Shown here: piece by piece, positions 1 through 7,761 of the stretch
Layout: each line of letters starts with the position of its first letter
Numbering within the stretch: the first letter of the stretch is position 1
Source of the DNA: Shewanella holmiensis
GTDB taxonomy: Bacteria > Pseudomonadota > Gammaproteobacteria > Enterobacterales > Shewanellaceae
Length of the DNA: 40,337 nt
Assembly: GCF_025370255.1 (NCBI RefSeq)
Contig: NZ_JAMTCD010000031.1
Span: 1 to 40,337 of the forward strand
Direction of reading: 5' to 3'
The notes under the pieces: generated by a model
What the model saw: the letters and a program-made list of their open reading frames with translations, nothing else
Told to the model about the DNA's origin: nothing
Database searches by the model: none
Position numbers and translations under genes: made by a program

Positions 1-428
1 CAGAGCCAGCCAAAGCATTGACCTTAGTAAAACCTGGCAGTTGGGCCAGCGACACGTTTAAAAAGATTGTTGAACAGGCCAAAATATCTGAAGGTGATCA
101 GGCTCAGTTTGACGCCCTGTCACAGGTCATTAGCCACAGCTACAAAATGCGTAAACAAGCGGACTATTGCCAATATGGTGCTAAGTTGTATAAAGCGTAC
201 TTAGGATTATTTGATAGTTTATATCAACAGGATAAGTCACAATTTGCTGATGGAAAAGCGGCTGGGCACCTGCACTTAACCACCTTATTAAATGATATCG
301 GTCAGTTTGATAAAGCGCTGGCAATTTGCCAGCATGCCATCGCACATCAATTGTCAGATGGCACAATAACAGGGTTTGAAGGGCGGATTGGTCGGATTGA
401 AAAAGCCAAGTTAAAAGCACAACCTTGA
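1..428 (+). CDS. 3' part of a hypothetical TPR-like protein (cut by window edge)
   Basis: The reading frame is open back to the first base, so the gene starts outside the window. A TTG at 18 is only an internal in-frame codon. About 140 residues are visible. They are helix-rich, and the C-terminal half (around LLNDIGQFDKALAICQHAI) has the small-residue and aromatic spacing of a tetratricopeptide repeat, which suggests protein binding. No catalytic motif or membrane segment is visible. A strong terminator follows at 527-551, so this is the end of its transcription unit. I do not recognise the family. That it is a real gene is likely from the clean frame and the terminator; the TPR label is an inference. 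Confidence 0.6.
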   Translation, partial: EPAKALTLVKPGSWASDTFKKIVEQAKISEGDQAQFDALSQVISHSYKMRKQADYCQYGAKLYKAYLGLFDSLYQQDKSQFADGKAAGHLHLTTLLNDIGQFDKALAICQHAIAHQLSDGTITGFEGRIGRIEKAKLKAQP

Positions 429-526
429 TCAGCCCTATTTAGATGAGCGTCTAGTGAAAGCTAAACCTTAAAATATCAACAGATGTCAGTAATATCGAGT
501 ATCATATTGCTAACTGAAGTAGAATT

Positions 527-551
527 AAGCGGACATCAGTCCGCTTTTTTT
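527..551 (+). terminator. Rho-independent terminator
   Basis: A perfect 8-bp stem AAGCGGAC/GTCCGCTT with a 4-nt loop runs into a tract of seven T. It closes the partial gene ending at 428 and separates it from the lipoprotein-selO unit. Confidence 0.9.
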
Positions 552-629
552 ATGCACTTTTGCTGTGCACCTGGTTGATGAAACTTGGCTGATACACAAC
601 TTCTGCGATGTAACTTAAGGGATATTAAA

Positions 630-959
630 ATGCTCGCCACGTCATTTAATAAATTCATTGGTCTTTTGCTTGTTACCCTGTCATTAAGCGGTTGTATTCG
701 TAGCCCAGAATGGACTTTATTCTACTTTGCTGATGCGGCAGACAAAACCGATCACACTTTGCAACACGATGTAATAAAAGGCTATTACGATACGTTAGAA
801 CAATGCCAGGCTAAAGGTTCAGGCTTAGTGCGTATTCAAGGTGTCACATTGACAGAACAGGTTGATTTTACCTGTGGCCAAAAATGTGAAACCTTAGACA
901 ATAACCAAATCGACTGTCAGCAATTGATGAGTGATAAAGACTTTTTAAAGCAGCTCTAA
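630..959 (+). CDS. Small predicted lipoprotein
   Basis: This 109-residue protein starts with a short basic stretch, a hydrophobic segment (FIGLLLVTLSLSG) and a lipobox LSGC at about residue 21, the pattern of a signal peptidase II lipoprotein signal. I chose ATG 630, not the upstream in-frame TTG 585, because AAGG lies 9 nt before it and the signal peptide begins there. The mature part has four further cysteines in its second half, so disulphides are possible; dsbA lies in the same gene run. selO begins 14 bp after its stop, so the two are probably cotranscribed. I do not recognise the mature domain and assign no function. Confidence 0.75.
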   Translation: MLATSFNKFIGLLLVTLSLSGCIRSPEWTLFYFADAADKTDHTLQHDVIKGYYDTLEQCQAKGSGLVRIQGVTLTEQVDFTCGQKCETLDNNQIDCQQLMSDKDFLKQL

Positions 960-973
960 AAAGGATATTTCTA

Positions 974-2458
974 ATGCGCTTTAAGCAAGACTTTTTTGAA
1001 CAGCTAACGGGTTTTTACAGTCAGGTATACCCACAACCGATTTCAAATCCGCATTGGTTAGGTTGGAGTGATGATGCCGCAGCATTGATTGGTTTGAGCA
1101 AGCCTAATGATGAATTATTGATGCAACTTTCTGCCAATCATGCGGCAGACGGGGCAAGCTATTATGCGCAAGTCTACAGTGGTCATCAATTTGGCGGATA
1201 TACTCCTAGGCTTGGCGATGGCCGCTCAATCATTTTAGGCGAAGCGATTGGACCTCATTATGCCTGGGATGTGGCATTAAAGGGGGGAGGGCCTACACCT
1301 TATTCCCGTATGGGAGATGGTCGCGCAGTCATGCGTTCAGCCGTTCGAGAGTTTTTGATTTCTGAAGCGTTGGCCGCTTTGCATGTGCCGACCAGCCGAG
1401 CATTAGCCGTAATAGGATCAGATTTACCTGTATGGCGTGAAGGTCAGGAAACCGCAGCTATCACGGTCAGGCTTGCTAAAAGCCATATTCGATTTGGCCA
1501 TTTTGAATATTTTAGCTATACCGAAAAGGGCAATAATGCCAAGTTAAAACAATTGGCTGACTTTACCATCAGCCAGCATTTTCCACATTTATCGACCGAC
1601 AAAGCTGGCTATATCCAATGGTTTAATGAGGTAGTGGCGGCTACCGCTAAAATGATTGCCCACTGGCAAAGCATTGGTTTTGCACACGGTGTCATGAATA
1701 CCGATAATATGTCGATTCTGGGTGACAGTTTCGATTTTGGTCCATTTGCATTTTTGGACACCTTTAAAGAAGACTTTATTTGTAATCATTCTGACCATGA
1801 AGGCCGTTATGCATTTGGTCAGCAACCCGGTGTTGGCTTTTGGAATTTACAGCGACTAGCGCAAGCCCTTACACCGCTCATTGCCTCTGATGATTTAGTC
1901 CAAGCTCTGAATCAATATCAACGTTACTTAGTCGATCATTACTTATTGTTGATGGAGCAAAAATTAGGCCTAGCGGAAGTAAAGTTTGCTCAAGAGCCAT
2001 CGTTAACCGATGAAGCTATCGCTGAGCAACAAAAGCAAGATTTACAACTCGTGGGCGAGTTCACAACCTTACTTGAAACCAATCAACTGGATTATACCAA
2101 TAGCTTACGTCGCTTTGGTGAGCTTGATGTCAGCAGCCAAAAATCGAGTTTGCGAGATGACATGGTTGATGTGGCTAAATTTGATCATTGGTTTGCCCGT
2201 TACCAGCAACGAGTGGGTAAAGTGGATGATGTTGCCAACTGGCAACGGGATAGAAATGCCGTTAATCCTAAATATATTTTACGTAATTACTTAGCTCAGG
2301 AAGCCATTATTGCTATAGAAGAGCAAGGCGATAACAGTAAGCTAGTACAATTACATCAGTTATTACGTCACCCTTTTAATCAACATCCTACCATGGAAGA
2401 TTTTGCCAAGCGTCCACCTGAATGGGGACAAGGTTTAATCATGTCCTGTAGTAGTTAA
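974..2458 (+). CDS. selO: Protein adenylyltransferase SelO (YdiU family)
   Basis: The 494-residue protein matches the SelO/YdiU pseudokinase family, which transfers AMP from ATP to protein hydroxyls; in E. coli this is tied to the oxidative stress response. Visible family marks are the glycine-rich YSGHQFGGYTPRLGDGRS (about 68-85), LKGGGPTPYSRMGDGRAVMR (about 100-119, nucleotide loop), the catalytic-loop-like HGVMNTDNMSILG and the metal-binding DFGPF. The C-terminus ends CSS. Many homologues have selenocysteine at this Cys position; here a normal Cys codon is used. AAGG at 961-964 lies about 9 nt before the ATG. Neighbours are a lipoprotein upstream and a small protein 12 bp downstream; srkA and dsbA follow, making a redox and stress theme. 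Confidence 0.95.
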   Translation: MRFKQDFFEQLTGFYSQVYPQPISNPHWLGWSDDAAALIGLSKPNDELLMQLSANHAADGASYYAQVYSGHQFGGYTPRLGDGRSIILGEAIGPHYAWDVALKGGGPTPYSRMGDGRAVMRSAVREFLISEALAALHVPTSRALAVIGSDLPVWREGQETAAITVRLAKSHIRFGHFEYFSYTEKGNNAKLKQLADFTISQHFPHLSTDKAGYIQWFNEVVAATAKMIAHWQSIGFAHGVMNTDNMSILGDSFDFGPFAFLDTFKEDFICNHSDHEGRYAFGQQPGVGFWNLQRLAQALTPLIASDDLVQALNQYQRYLVDHYLLLMEQKLGLAEVKFAQEPSLTDEAIAEQQKQDLQLVGEFTTLLETNQLDYTNSLRRFGELDVSSQKSSLRDDMVDVAKFDHWFARYQQRVGKVDDVANWQRDRNAVNPKYILRNYLAQEAIIAIEEQGDNSKLVQLHQLLRHPFNQHPTMEDFAKRPPEWGQGLIMSCSS

Positions 2459-2470
2459 TTGAGCATAAAT

Positions 2471-2770
2471 ATGAAGTTACTCTCTGCTACTTTAGATAGC
2501 GACAATTTAAGTTTGTTGATCAGTGCCAATATTGATTTTGAACAATTCGCCGACTTTGCCGAGCCGTTAGCTCACGCATTAGATTGTCAGGTGCGTGAAC
2601 GGCAGTGGGGCGCAGATCGCCACCAATGGCTATTAGATTTTGAAGGCAGTCAGTTATGGTTGCATTATGAGTTCTATGGCGACATTTGCTGGATCAGCAC
2701 CGAGCGCCAAGATGAGTTCGACGTGCTAGTGTATTTACATAGCTTACTACAGCCCTATATTCAGTCTTAA
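2471..2770 (+). CDS. Small conserved protein, DUF3630-like
   Basis: This 99-residue acidic protein lacks a signal peptide or membrane segment. The ATG at 2471 is preferred over the TTG at 2459 that abuts the selO stop. It contains aromatic-rich segments (LWLHYEFYGDICWIST) that suggest a compact alpha/beta fold. From memory it resembles the gammaproteobacterial DUF3630 family, whose function is not known to me; this assignment is tentative. It sits 12 bp after selO and 31 bp before srkA, so it is probably translated from the same messenger. No catalytic residues can be named. Confidence 0.7.
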   Translation: MKLLSATLDSDNLSLLISANIDFEQFADFAEPLAHALDCQVRERQWGADRHQWLLDFEGSQLWLHYEFYGDICWISTERQDEFDVLVYLHSLLQPYIQS

Positions 2771-2801
2771 TAATGACTCAATACCCTAAAAAGCGGATGA
2801 T

Positions 2802-3791
2802 ATGATCGAACAAGCAACGGAATTCCATTACCAGGCTCTCACACCCGATCTGATATTAGATGCGATTGAAAGCATCGGTATTTACCCTGAAACAGGCTTA
2901 CTTGCCTTAAATAGTTATGAAAATAGGGTATACCAGTTTCGCAGTGATGACGGTAAACGTTATGTAGTGAAGTTTTATCGACCGCACCGCTGGACGGATG
3001 AACAGATCCAAGAAGAACATGACTATTCGCTTGAGTTAGCTGAAAACGAAGTGCCCGTTGCCGCCCCGCTCATTATTGATGGTAAAACATTACATCAATA
3101 TAAAGGCTTTCGAATGGCGTTATTTGCCTCTATCGGCGGGCGAGCATTTGAAGTCGACAACCTTGATCAACTGGAAGCCGTGGGCCGCTTTATTGGGCGT
3201 ATTCATCAATATGCTGCCAAGCAACCCTTTGTACACCGTGAAGCATTAAATCCACAGGTATTAGGCGTCGAGCCACTTAATTACTTGCGTGAAAGTGGTA
3301 TGGTCGCACCTTCAATGGCACATGCGTTTTTTACCGTTGTCGAGCAAGTGTTACAAAAAGCCACAACCATCTGGCAAGGACAAGCATTTAAATCAATCCG
3401 CTTGCATGGTGACTTGCATCCAGGGAATATTTTATGGACGCCAGATGGACCTGGTTTTGTCGATTTAGATGATGCTAAACAAGGCCCAGCAGTACAGGAT
3501 ATCTGGATGATGTTAACGGGTGACCGTCAGCAACAAATACTGCAACTTGATACCTTGCTTGAAGGCTATCAAGAGTTTGCTGACTTTGATCCGCGTCAAT
3601 TGGTTTTAATTGAACCTTTGCGCGCATTAAGAATGGTGCATTACAATGCGTGGTTGGCAAAACGCTGGCAAGATCCTGCATTTCCAATGAACTTTCCATG
3701 GTTCGGTGATCTCAAATACTGGGAGCAGCAAACTTTGGCATTCAAGGAACAGTTAGCGGCACTCGATGAAGCCCCGTTAAGTCTATTTTGA
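2802..3791 (+). CDS. srkA: Stress response kinase A (YihE/RdoA)
   Basis: The protein is 329 residues, the usual SrkA length (E. coli 328). It belongs to the choline/aminoglycoside-kinase-like fold and is a Ser/Thr protein kinase that protects against stress-induced cell death in E. coli. Visible motifs are the N-lobe NRVYQF...YVVKFYRP (Lys for ATP), the catalytic loop RLHGDLHPGNILW near residues 203-215 and the metal-binding FVDLDDA. The srkA-dsbA order is the same as in E. coli, which supports the call. There is a 176-bp gap before dsbA, enough for a separate dsbA promoter; in E. coli dsbA is read both from srkA and from its own promoter. Confidence 0.95.
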   Translation: MIEQATEFHYQALTPDLILDAIESIGIYPETGLLALNSYENRVYQFRSDDGKRYVVKFYRPHRWTDEQIQEEHDYSLELAENEVPVAAPLIIDGKTLHQYKGFRMALFASIGGRAFEVDNLDQLEAVGRFIGRIHQYAAKQPFVHREALNPQVLGVEPLNYLRESGMVAPSMAHAFFTVVEQVLQKATTIWQGQAFKSIRLHGDLHPGNILWTPDGPGFVDLDDAKQGPAVQDIWMMLTGDRQQQILQLDTLLEGYQEFADFDPRQLVLIEPLRALRMVHYNAWLAKRWQDPAFPMNFPWFGDLKYWEQQTLAFKEQLAALDEAPLSLF

Positions 3792-3967
3792 GCGACAGAA
3801 CTCAACGAAGGTTAATTAAACTTAATTTTTACTGGTTGGTGTAAATTGTTACAAATACAATCCGTTTAAGGTTGTGATTTTATTCAATGCTAAAGGTAAG
3901 ATAGCTGCATTGGTTGATGGCGCATTTAAAACATTACGAATAAAAGCGATATATAAAAGGAACTCAA

Positions 3968-4585
3968 ATGAAAAAAGCATTATTAATGGCAGCAGCGTTA
4001 CTATTTACTCCATTAGCTGCAACCGCAGCAGATTATCAAGAAGGTGTGCATTACACAGTGATCAACGACGGCCCTGGTTCTGCCAAGCCTGAAATCACCG
4101 AGTTTTTCTCATTTTTCTGTGGTCACTGTTTCAACTTCTCAAAAACGGTTATTCCAACAATTAAAAAGACATTGCCAGAAGGTGTGGCGTTTAATCAATC
4201 TCATGTTGAGTTTATTGGTCGTGACATGGGTGTAGAAATGTCGCGTGCATTTGCTATTGCGCACCAGTTGAAAGTAGAAGAAAAAATTGAAGCGGCATTA
4301 TTTTCTGCGATTCACGAGAAAAAGCAAAGCTTCGCTAATCAAAATGACATTCGTTTGTTATTTATTGCTAACGGTGTAGAAGGCAAAGATTTCGATGCAG
4401 CTGCCAATTCATTTATGGTAAATGCCCAAATGTCTAAAATGGCGCGTGATGCTAAAAATGCCAAAATCTCAGGCGTACCATCTTTAGTTGTGAATGGTAA
4501 GTACCGTGTTGAAACGGGTTCGATCAAGTCTTATGACGAATTGCTTGATATTGCTTATTATTTAGCCGAGATGAATAAGAAGTAA
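3968..4585 (+). CDS. dsbA: Periplasmic thiol:disulfide oxidoreductase DsbA
   Basis: The 205-residue precursor has a classic Sec signal (MKKALLMAAALLFTPLAATA, cleavage near residue 20). The active site is CGHC at residues 51-54, within EFFSFFCGHC; E. coli DsbA has CPHC. A cis-proline lies in the GVPSL loop near residue 171. It introduces disulphides into exported proteins and is reoxidised by DsbB, which is not in this window. The Gly at the second active-site position, common in marine relatives, may shift the redox potential; this is inference. AAGG lies about 6 nt before the ATG. The gene ends in a terminator at 4611-4633. Confidence 0.97.
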   Translation: MKKALLMAAALLFTPLAATAADYQEGVHYTVINDGPGSAKPEITEFFSFFCGHCFNFSKTVIPTIKKTLPEGVAFNQSHVEFIGRDMGVEMSRAFAIAHQLKVEEKIEAALFSAIHEKKQSFANQNDIRLLFIANGVEGKDFDAAANSFMVNAQMSKMARDAKNAKISGVPSLVVNGKYRVETGSIKSYDELLDIAYYLAEMNKK

Positions 4586-4610
4586 TTTATGCTGTAAACG
4601 CATAATCAAT

Positions 4611-4633
4611 AAAGGAGCTTAGGCTCCTTTTTT
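4611..4633 (+). terminator. Rho-independent terminator of dsbA
   Basis: A perfect 8-bp stem AAAGGAGC/GCTCCTTT with loop TTAG ends in a run of six T. It closes the selO-srkA-dsbA region. Confidence 0.92.
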
Positions 4634-4805
4634 GTTGCCTCAAATTCTTTTGGCGTTGGGCTGTATTGACGGTCTCATGACACTAAGCCCGCTGGTTAGC
4701 TTGAAATCGAGTGTGTTAGATGTGGTCACTTTTGTGTTTTTGAACAGGGCGATACATCCAAGATGATTGGCTATTCATTGTAAGCAACGGGCATAAATAA
4801 TAGGC

Positions 4806-4876
4806 AAAAAAAAACCGTATGCTTAAAAAAGCGATACGGTGTCGAGCTAAATAGCTCTTTATACCCTGAGTAACGT
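4806..4876 (-). ncRNA. Candidate small RNA, about 71 nt
   Basis: The 575-bp gap between dsbA and the YtfK-like gene holds no open reading frame of note, but the minus strand has a full small-RNA layout. A promoter at 4910-4882 would start transcription near 4876. The transcript contains a short hairpin from the palindrome GAGCTATTTAGCTC (4844-4857). It ends with a stem of ACCGTAT plus GCTT paired with AAGC plus ATACGGT (one bulged C, 4814-4840), followed by nine U (4814-4806). The srkA-dsbA region of E. coli lies near polA and the Spot 42 gene. The 5' part (AGGGTAnAnAGAG) faintly recalls Spot 42, but the rest does not match and I do not assign it. No coding capacity is seen. Confidence 0.6.
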
Positions 4877-4881
4877 TAAAG

Positions 4882-4910
4882 ATAATAACAGGGTGTCAAA
4901 AAATTGGCAA
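4882..4910 (-). promoter_or_regulatory. Sigma70-type promoter for the candidate small RNA
   Basis: Read on the minus strand: -35 TTGCCA (4910-4905), exactly 17 nt, then -10 TATTAT (4887-4882). Each hexamer is one mismatch from consensus. An inverted repeat ACCCTG/CAGGGT (4864-4869 and 4889-4894) brackets the -10 and start region and could be a repressor site. The rest of the gap, 4634-4805 and 4911-5160, shows no convincing gene. Confidence 0.6.
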
Positions 4911-5160
4911 GTGGCATTTTTTTGTCACTTTGTTTTTTTTGGATATCCTGAACTGAGGTTAAATATTTTTCACTAAAAATAACTGGCTATCATGCAACTT
5001 ATTGGATGTTTTATAGTCAAATATTTCGTGTCTGGACATAGCAACAAGTATCAAGCGACCTTGTCAGAAGTTTTATCGAAGGTTGATACAGTAGAACCGG
5101 ACAGTTGAGGCGAGATGTATCACCACTTATCAAAAGATGAATAATTAAACAGGAGGCTTT

Positions 5161-5367
5161 ATGAGAATGTTCCCAGTTTATGCTCCTAAATTAATAGTGA
5201 AGCACGCAAGAATATTTCTCTGTGGTGTGGTTTGGGTAAAAGACCTAGGCCGACTAGAATTTGATCGAGGGCGTTTTTTGTTGCCGAAAAAAAGCCTGCC
5301 AAAAGTTAAGCAGGCGATTTTAGAATTAAATGCGCTGATTGAATCACAACATCATCAAGCAGTTTAG
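5161..5367 (+). CDS. YtfK-like DUF1107 protein
   Basis: The protein is 68 residues, the same length as E. coli YtfK. It shares the family pattern M-[KR]-x-F-x-x-Y-x-P-x-x-x-x-K in the first 14 residues, then F-x-x-G-x-[LV]-[WY]-[IV]-K-D-x-G-x-x-EFD-x-G and a [IL]-PK motif. In E. coli YtfK stimulates SpoT-dependent ppGpp accumulation; whether this holds here is inference. The start is set by a perfect AGGAGG (5150-5155) 5 nt before the ATG. It converges on zapB with only 15 bp between stops. The antisense strand of its coding region holds a terminator for zapB. Confidence 0.75.
   Translation: MRMFPVYAPKLIVKHARIFLCGVVWVKDLGRLEFDRGRFLLPKKSLPKVKQAILELNALIESQHHQAV
5287..5315 (-). terminator. Rho-independent terminator for zapB inside the convergent gene
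   Basis: On the minus strand GCCTGC (5315-5310) pairs with GCAGGC (5299-5294) over a 10-nt loop and is followed by seven T (5293-5287). It lies 68 bp past the zapB stop and within the coding region of the YtfK-like gene, so the two transcripts must overlap. Confidence 0.7.
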
Positions 5368-5382
5368 CACGGGTAATTCAGA

Positions 5383-5583
5383 TTAGATTTCGCTATTCAA
5401 TAAACCAACAAGGCCGTTGACCTTATCACTCCATGAGTTTAGGTCTTGCTCTAATTGTTGGTTTTTTTCTGTAAGTGCTGCGCTTTTTTGCTTCTCTTCT
5501 TCAAGCTCCATTTTTAGTAGCTCAATATTTTCAAGAGTCGCCTGGATTTTAGTTTCCAATTGGGACAATAATTCAAGGCTCAT
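5383..5583 (-). CDS. zapB: Cell division protein ZapB
   Basis: The frame is open for 112 codons, but the protein begins at the internal ATG 5583 (MSLELLSQLE), matching the MSLEVFEKLE start of E. coli ZapB; AGGA lies about 8 nt upstream. The resulting 66 residues are almost one coiled coil with heptad leucines and many Glu/Gln/Lys. ZapB is a cytosolic coiled-coil protein that binds ZapA and stabilises the Z-ring. This copy is shorter than the 79-81 residues of enteric ZapB, lacking about two heptads. It stands alone, divergent from the RidA-like gene and convergent with the YtfK-like gene. Its terminator is at 5287-5315. Confidence 0.88.
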   Translation of the reverse strand: MSLELLSQLETKIQATLENIELLKMELEEEKQKSAALTEKNQQLEQDLNSWSDKVNGLVGLLNSEI

Positions 5584-5821
5584 GTGGGGAGTCCTATGGT
5601 TTCTGGATGGAACCCCGATTCTAGCAGTGACAAGGCCTTGTAGAATAGTCTTTATCGCTAAGTGGGCAAAAAATAAACCAAATTTAATACTATTTTGCTG
5701 TTTGTACTTATCTTTTATCAATAACCCTTATAACACGCAATAAAATCATCTTATATTCCCCCTATCGTCTATAGCGAAAAAGCCGATGTTCGTGATACTT
5801 TTTAAGTCCGAAAAATTAATA

Positions 5822-6193
5822 ATGATGGCGACGATAGAGAAGATGATCACCCGAATAGATGTAAATCCACGTATGAGCAGTATCGTTATTCACAATAAGA
5901 CTGTGTATTTATGCGGCCAAGTGGCGACGGATAAGTTTGCCGATATCACTACTCAAACTCAAACTATGCTCGCTGAAGTAGACAGCTTGCTTGCTCAAGC
6001 TGGCAGCGGACACAGTCATATCTTATCGGCGACGATTTACCTTAAAGATATGCAAGATTATGATGCGATGAACGCGGTTTGGGATAAGTGGTTGGTATCA
6101 GGCCACGCACCTGCCAGAGCTTGTGTTCAAGCTGCAATTGCCGAACCAGAATATTTAGTCGAAGTGTCGGTGATTGCCGCCGTTATCGAATAA
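5822..6193 (+). CDS. RidA/YjgF-family protein, YoaB-like subgroup
   Basis: From ATG 5822 the protein is about 123 residues. An upstream ATG at 5786 would add 12 residues unlike the family, and an ATG at 5825 is an alternative. It follows the E. coli YoaB pattern closely: RIDVNPRMSSIVIHNKTVYLCGQV, then a central ATIYLKDMQDYDAMNAVWDKW, and GHAPARACVQA, whose Arg matches the carboxylate-binding Arg of RidA. RidA enzymes hydrolyse reactive enamine/imine intermediates from PLP enzymes, although members of this subgroup do not all show the activity. A PLP aminotransferase lies next downstream, which fits, but a 215-bp gap makes cotranscription uncertain. No strong Shine-Dalgarno sequence is visible. 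Confidence 0.85.
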   Translation: MMATIEKMITRIDVNPRMSSIVIHNKTVYLCGQVATDKFADITTQTQTMLAEVDSLLAQAGSGHSHILSATIYLKDMQDYDAMNAVWDKWLVSGHAPARACVQAAIAEPEYLVEVSVIAAVIE

Positions 6194-6306
6194 TCACTGA
6201 CTGAGCTTACAGTGACTTTACTTGTGTGGCTGTTTTTTGTTGGATGAGTTTCTGGTTCATTGTCAGTGTGTACATTGACGAGATTGAAAAAAAATACTGA
6301 TGCTTG

Positions 6307-6325
6307 TTACGTTGAATTGACGTAA
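6307..6325. promoter_or_regulatory. Palindromic candidate operator upstream of the aminotransferase
   Basis: TTACGT and ACGTAA arms are separated by seven bases, 84 bp before the ATG of the branched-chain aminotransferase. The arms look like a transcription factor site. The regulator is not identified from sequence. Confidence 0.4.
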
Positions 6326-6408
6326 TCTGCGCAACTAACGAGACAGTAAACTTGACTTTATTTACAGCTCTCCATAGTCTTCAAGCTCAGTTTTTAAGGT
6401 GGTATGCA

Positions 6409-7500
6409 ATGGATATAAAATATAATTTAAAACCCGCGTCAGAGCGCCGCACTGAGCAGTTCACTCCCGAAGGTAATGTTGGTTTTGGTAAATTACGTAC
6501 CGACCATATGTTTTTGATGGATTACCGTGACGGCCAATGGTGTGATCCGCGCATTGTGCCTTATGGTCCTTTTGAAATGGCGCCAGGAGCAATGACCCTG
6601 CACTATGGCCAATCCATTTTTGAAGGGGCGAAAGCCTTTATGCATGAAGACGGCGAGATTTATACTTTCCGTCTGAATAAAAATGCCGAGCGCATGAATC
6701 GTTCGGCCGATATCGTCTGTATTCCCAATATTGATGAGCAAATTCAATTAAAGGCGATTAATAGCCTAATTGATGTTGATAGAAAGTGGTTCCCGATGCA
6801 AGAAGGGGCGTGTTTATACATTCGTCCATTTATTTTTGCGACTGAAGACCGTTTGTCTGTCAGCCCAAGCCAGCAATACACTTTTTGCGTCATTCTAAGT
6901 CCTTCTGGCGCTTATTATGCTGCGGGTGTGAATGATGGTATTCGCTTGCTTATTACCACCCAATTCCATCGTGCAGTGTCTGGTGGTACGGGCGCTTCAA
7001 AAGCATCAGGTAATTATGCTGCATCATTACGTGCTGGCAAGGCGGCAGCGGAATATGGTGCGGCTCAGGTGCTGTATCTTGATGCGAACAACAAGCAAAT
7101 TGAAGAAGTGGGGGCAATGAACCACTTCCATATTTTAAAAGATGGCACTGTCATTATTCCTAAATTTACTGACACCATTTTAAAATCTATTACCTCGCAA
7201 TCGATTCTTGAATTGGGTGAATTACTGGGATGCGAAGTTCGCCAAGAGACCGTCATGCTCGATCAATTTATTGCTGACATTGAGTCGGGTGAAATTGTTG
7301 AAGCGGGTGGTTTTGGTACTGCGGCTGTGGTTTCTCCGGTGACATCATATATTTTTGAAGATCACCGAGTATTGACAGTTGGTGATGGCAAAGTTGGCCC
7401 GAACATCAAAAAAATCTACAAGGTATTTACCGATATCCAAAAAGGTAACCTGCAAGGTCCTGATGGCTGGGTAAAACGTGTTGAAAAAGTCGCGTCTTAG
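6409..7500 (+). CDS. ilvE: Branched-chain amino acid aminotransferase (class IV, type II)
   Basis: The true start is probably ATG 6409, 6 nt after AAGGTGG; the frame is open upstream to a TTG at 6352, but the extra residues are not family-like. This gives 363 residues, typical of type II BCATs. The enzyme uses PLP to exchange amino groups between Leu/Ile/Val and 2-oxoglutarate. Visible marks are LHYGQSIFEGAKAF, RPFIFATE, and the GGTGASKASGNYAAS segment whose Lys holds PLP. EEVGAMNHFHI and the GFGTAAVVSPV phosphate-binding turn follow. It is monocistronic, with a terminator at 7535-7568. A palindrome at 6307-6325 may control it. Biosynthetic or catabolic role cannot be told from sequence. Confidence 0.93.
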   Translation: MDIKYNLKPASERRTEQFTPEGNVGFGKLRTDHMFLMDYRDGQWCDPRIVPYGPFEMAPGAMTLHYGQSIFEGAKAFMHEDGEIYTFRLNKNAERMNRSADIVCIPNIDEQIQLKAINSLIDVDRKWFPMQEGACLYIRPFIFATEDRLSVSPSQQYTFCVILSPSGAYYAAGVNDGIRLLITTQFHRAVSGGTGASKASGNYAASLRAGKAAAEYGAAQVLYLDANNKQIEEVGAMNHFHILKDGTVIIPKFTDTILKSITSQSILELGELLGCEVRQETVMLDQFIADIESGEIVEAGGFGTAAVVSPVTSYIFEDHRVLTVGDGKVGPNIKKIYKVFTDIQKGNLQGPDGWVKRVEKVAS

Positions 7501-7534
7501 CGCTTGATGCTCTCGTAAATCAAGGTTAGCAACT

Positions 7535-7568
7535 AAAATCCGATATCAGTGATGATGTCGGATTTTTT
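7535..7568 (+). terminator. Rho-independent terminator of ilvE
   Basis: AAAATCCGA (7535-7543) pairs with TCGGATTTT (7558-7566) around a 14-nt loop, and the 3' arm runs into a T tract. The rest of the 261-bp gap to the next gene shows no gene. Confidence 0.8.
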
Positions 7569-7761
7569 ATTGTCCTCTTACTGTTACGATAGCTTTAGCT
7601 GAACGCATCTAAACTCAGTCGCCCGTGATCGCATTTTTAGATTCATACTTCTGTATAGATGCTTGTTGTTATTTGTACGCGGGTTAATTCAATTAGGCTT
7701 GTTGTTTGATACTTGCTAGAGAATAACGACACTCATTATTCGTTTGATTTAAGAGGCTATT

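Noticed and set aside
18..20. TTG at 18 as the start of the first gene
   Set aside because: The frame is open to the window edge, so the gene most likely begins upstream and is partial.
4806..4876. Assigning the candidate small RNA as Spot 42
   Set aside because: Only the first dozen bases resemble Spot 42, and the length, body and terminator do not match.
5584..5721. N-terminal 46-codon extension of zapB
   Set aside because: The internal MSLEL start aligns with ZapB and has its own ribosome site; the extension is not coiled-coil and not family-like.
6195..6216. TCACTG/CAGTGA hairpin after the RidA-like gene as a terminator
   Set aside because: Only a 6-bp stem with a 10-nt loop and no proper T run.
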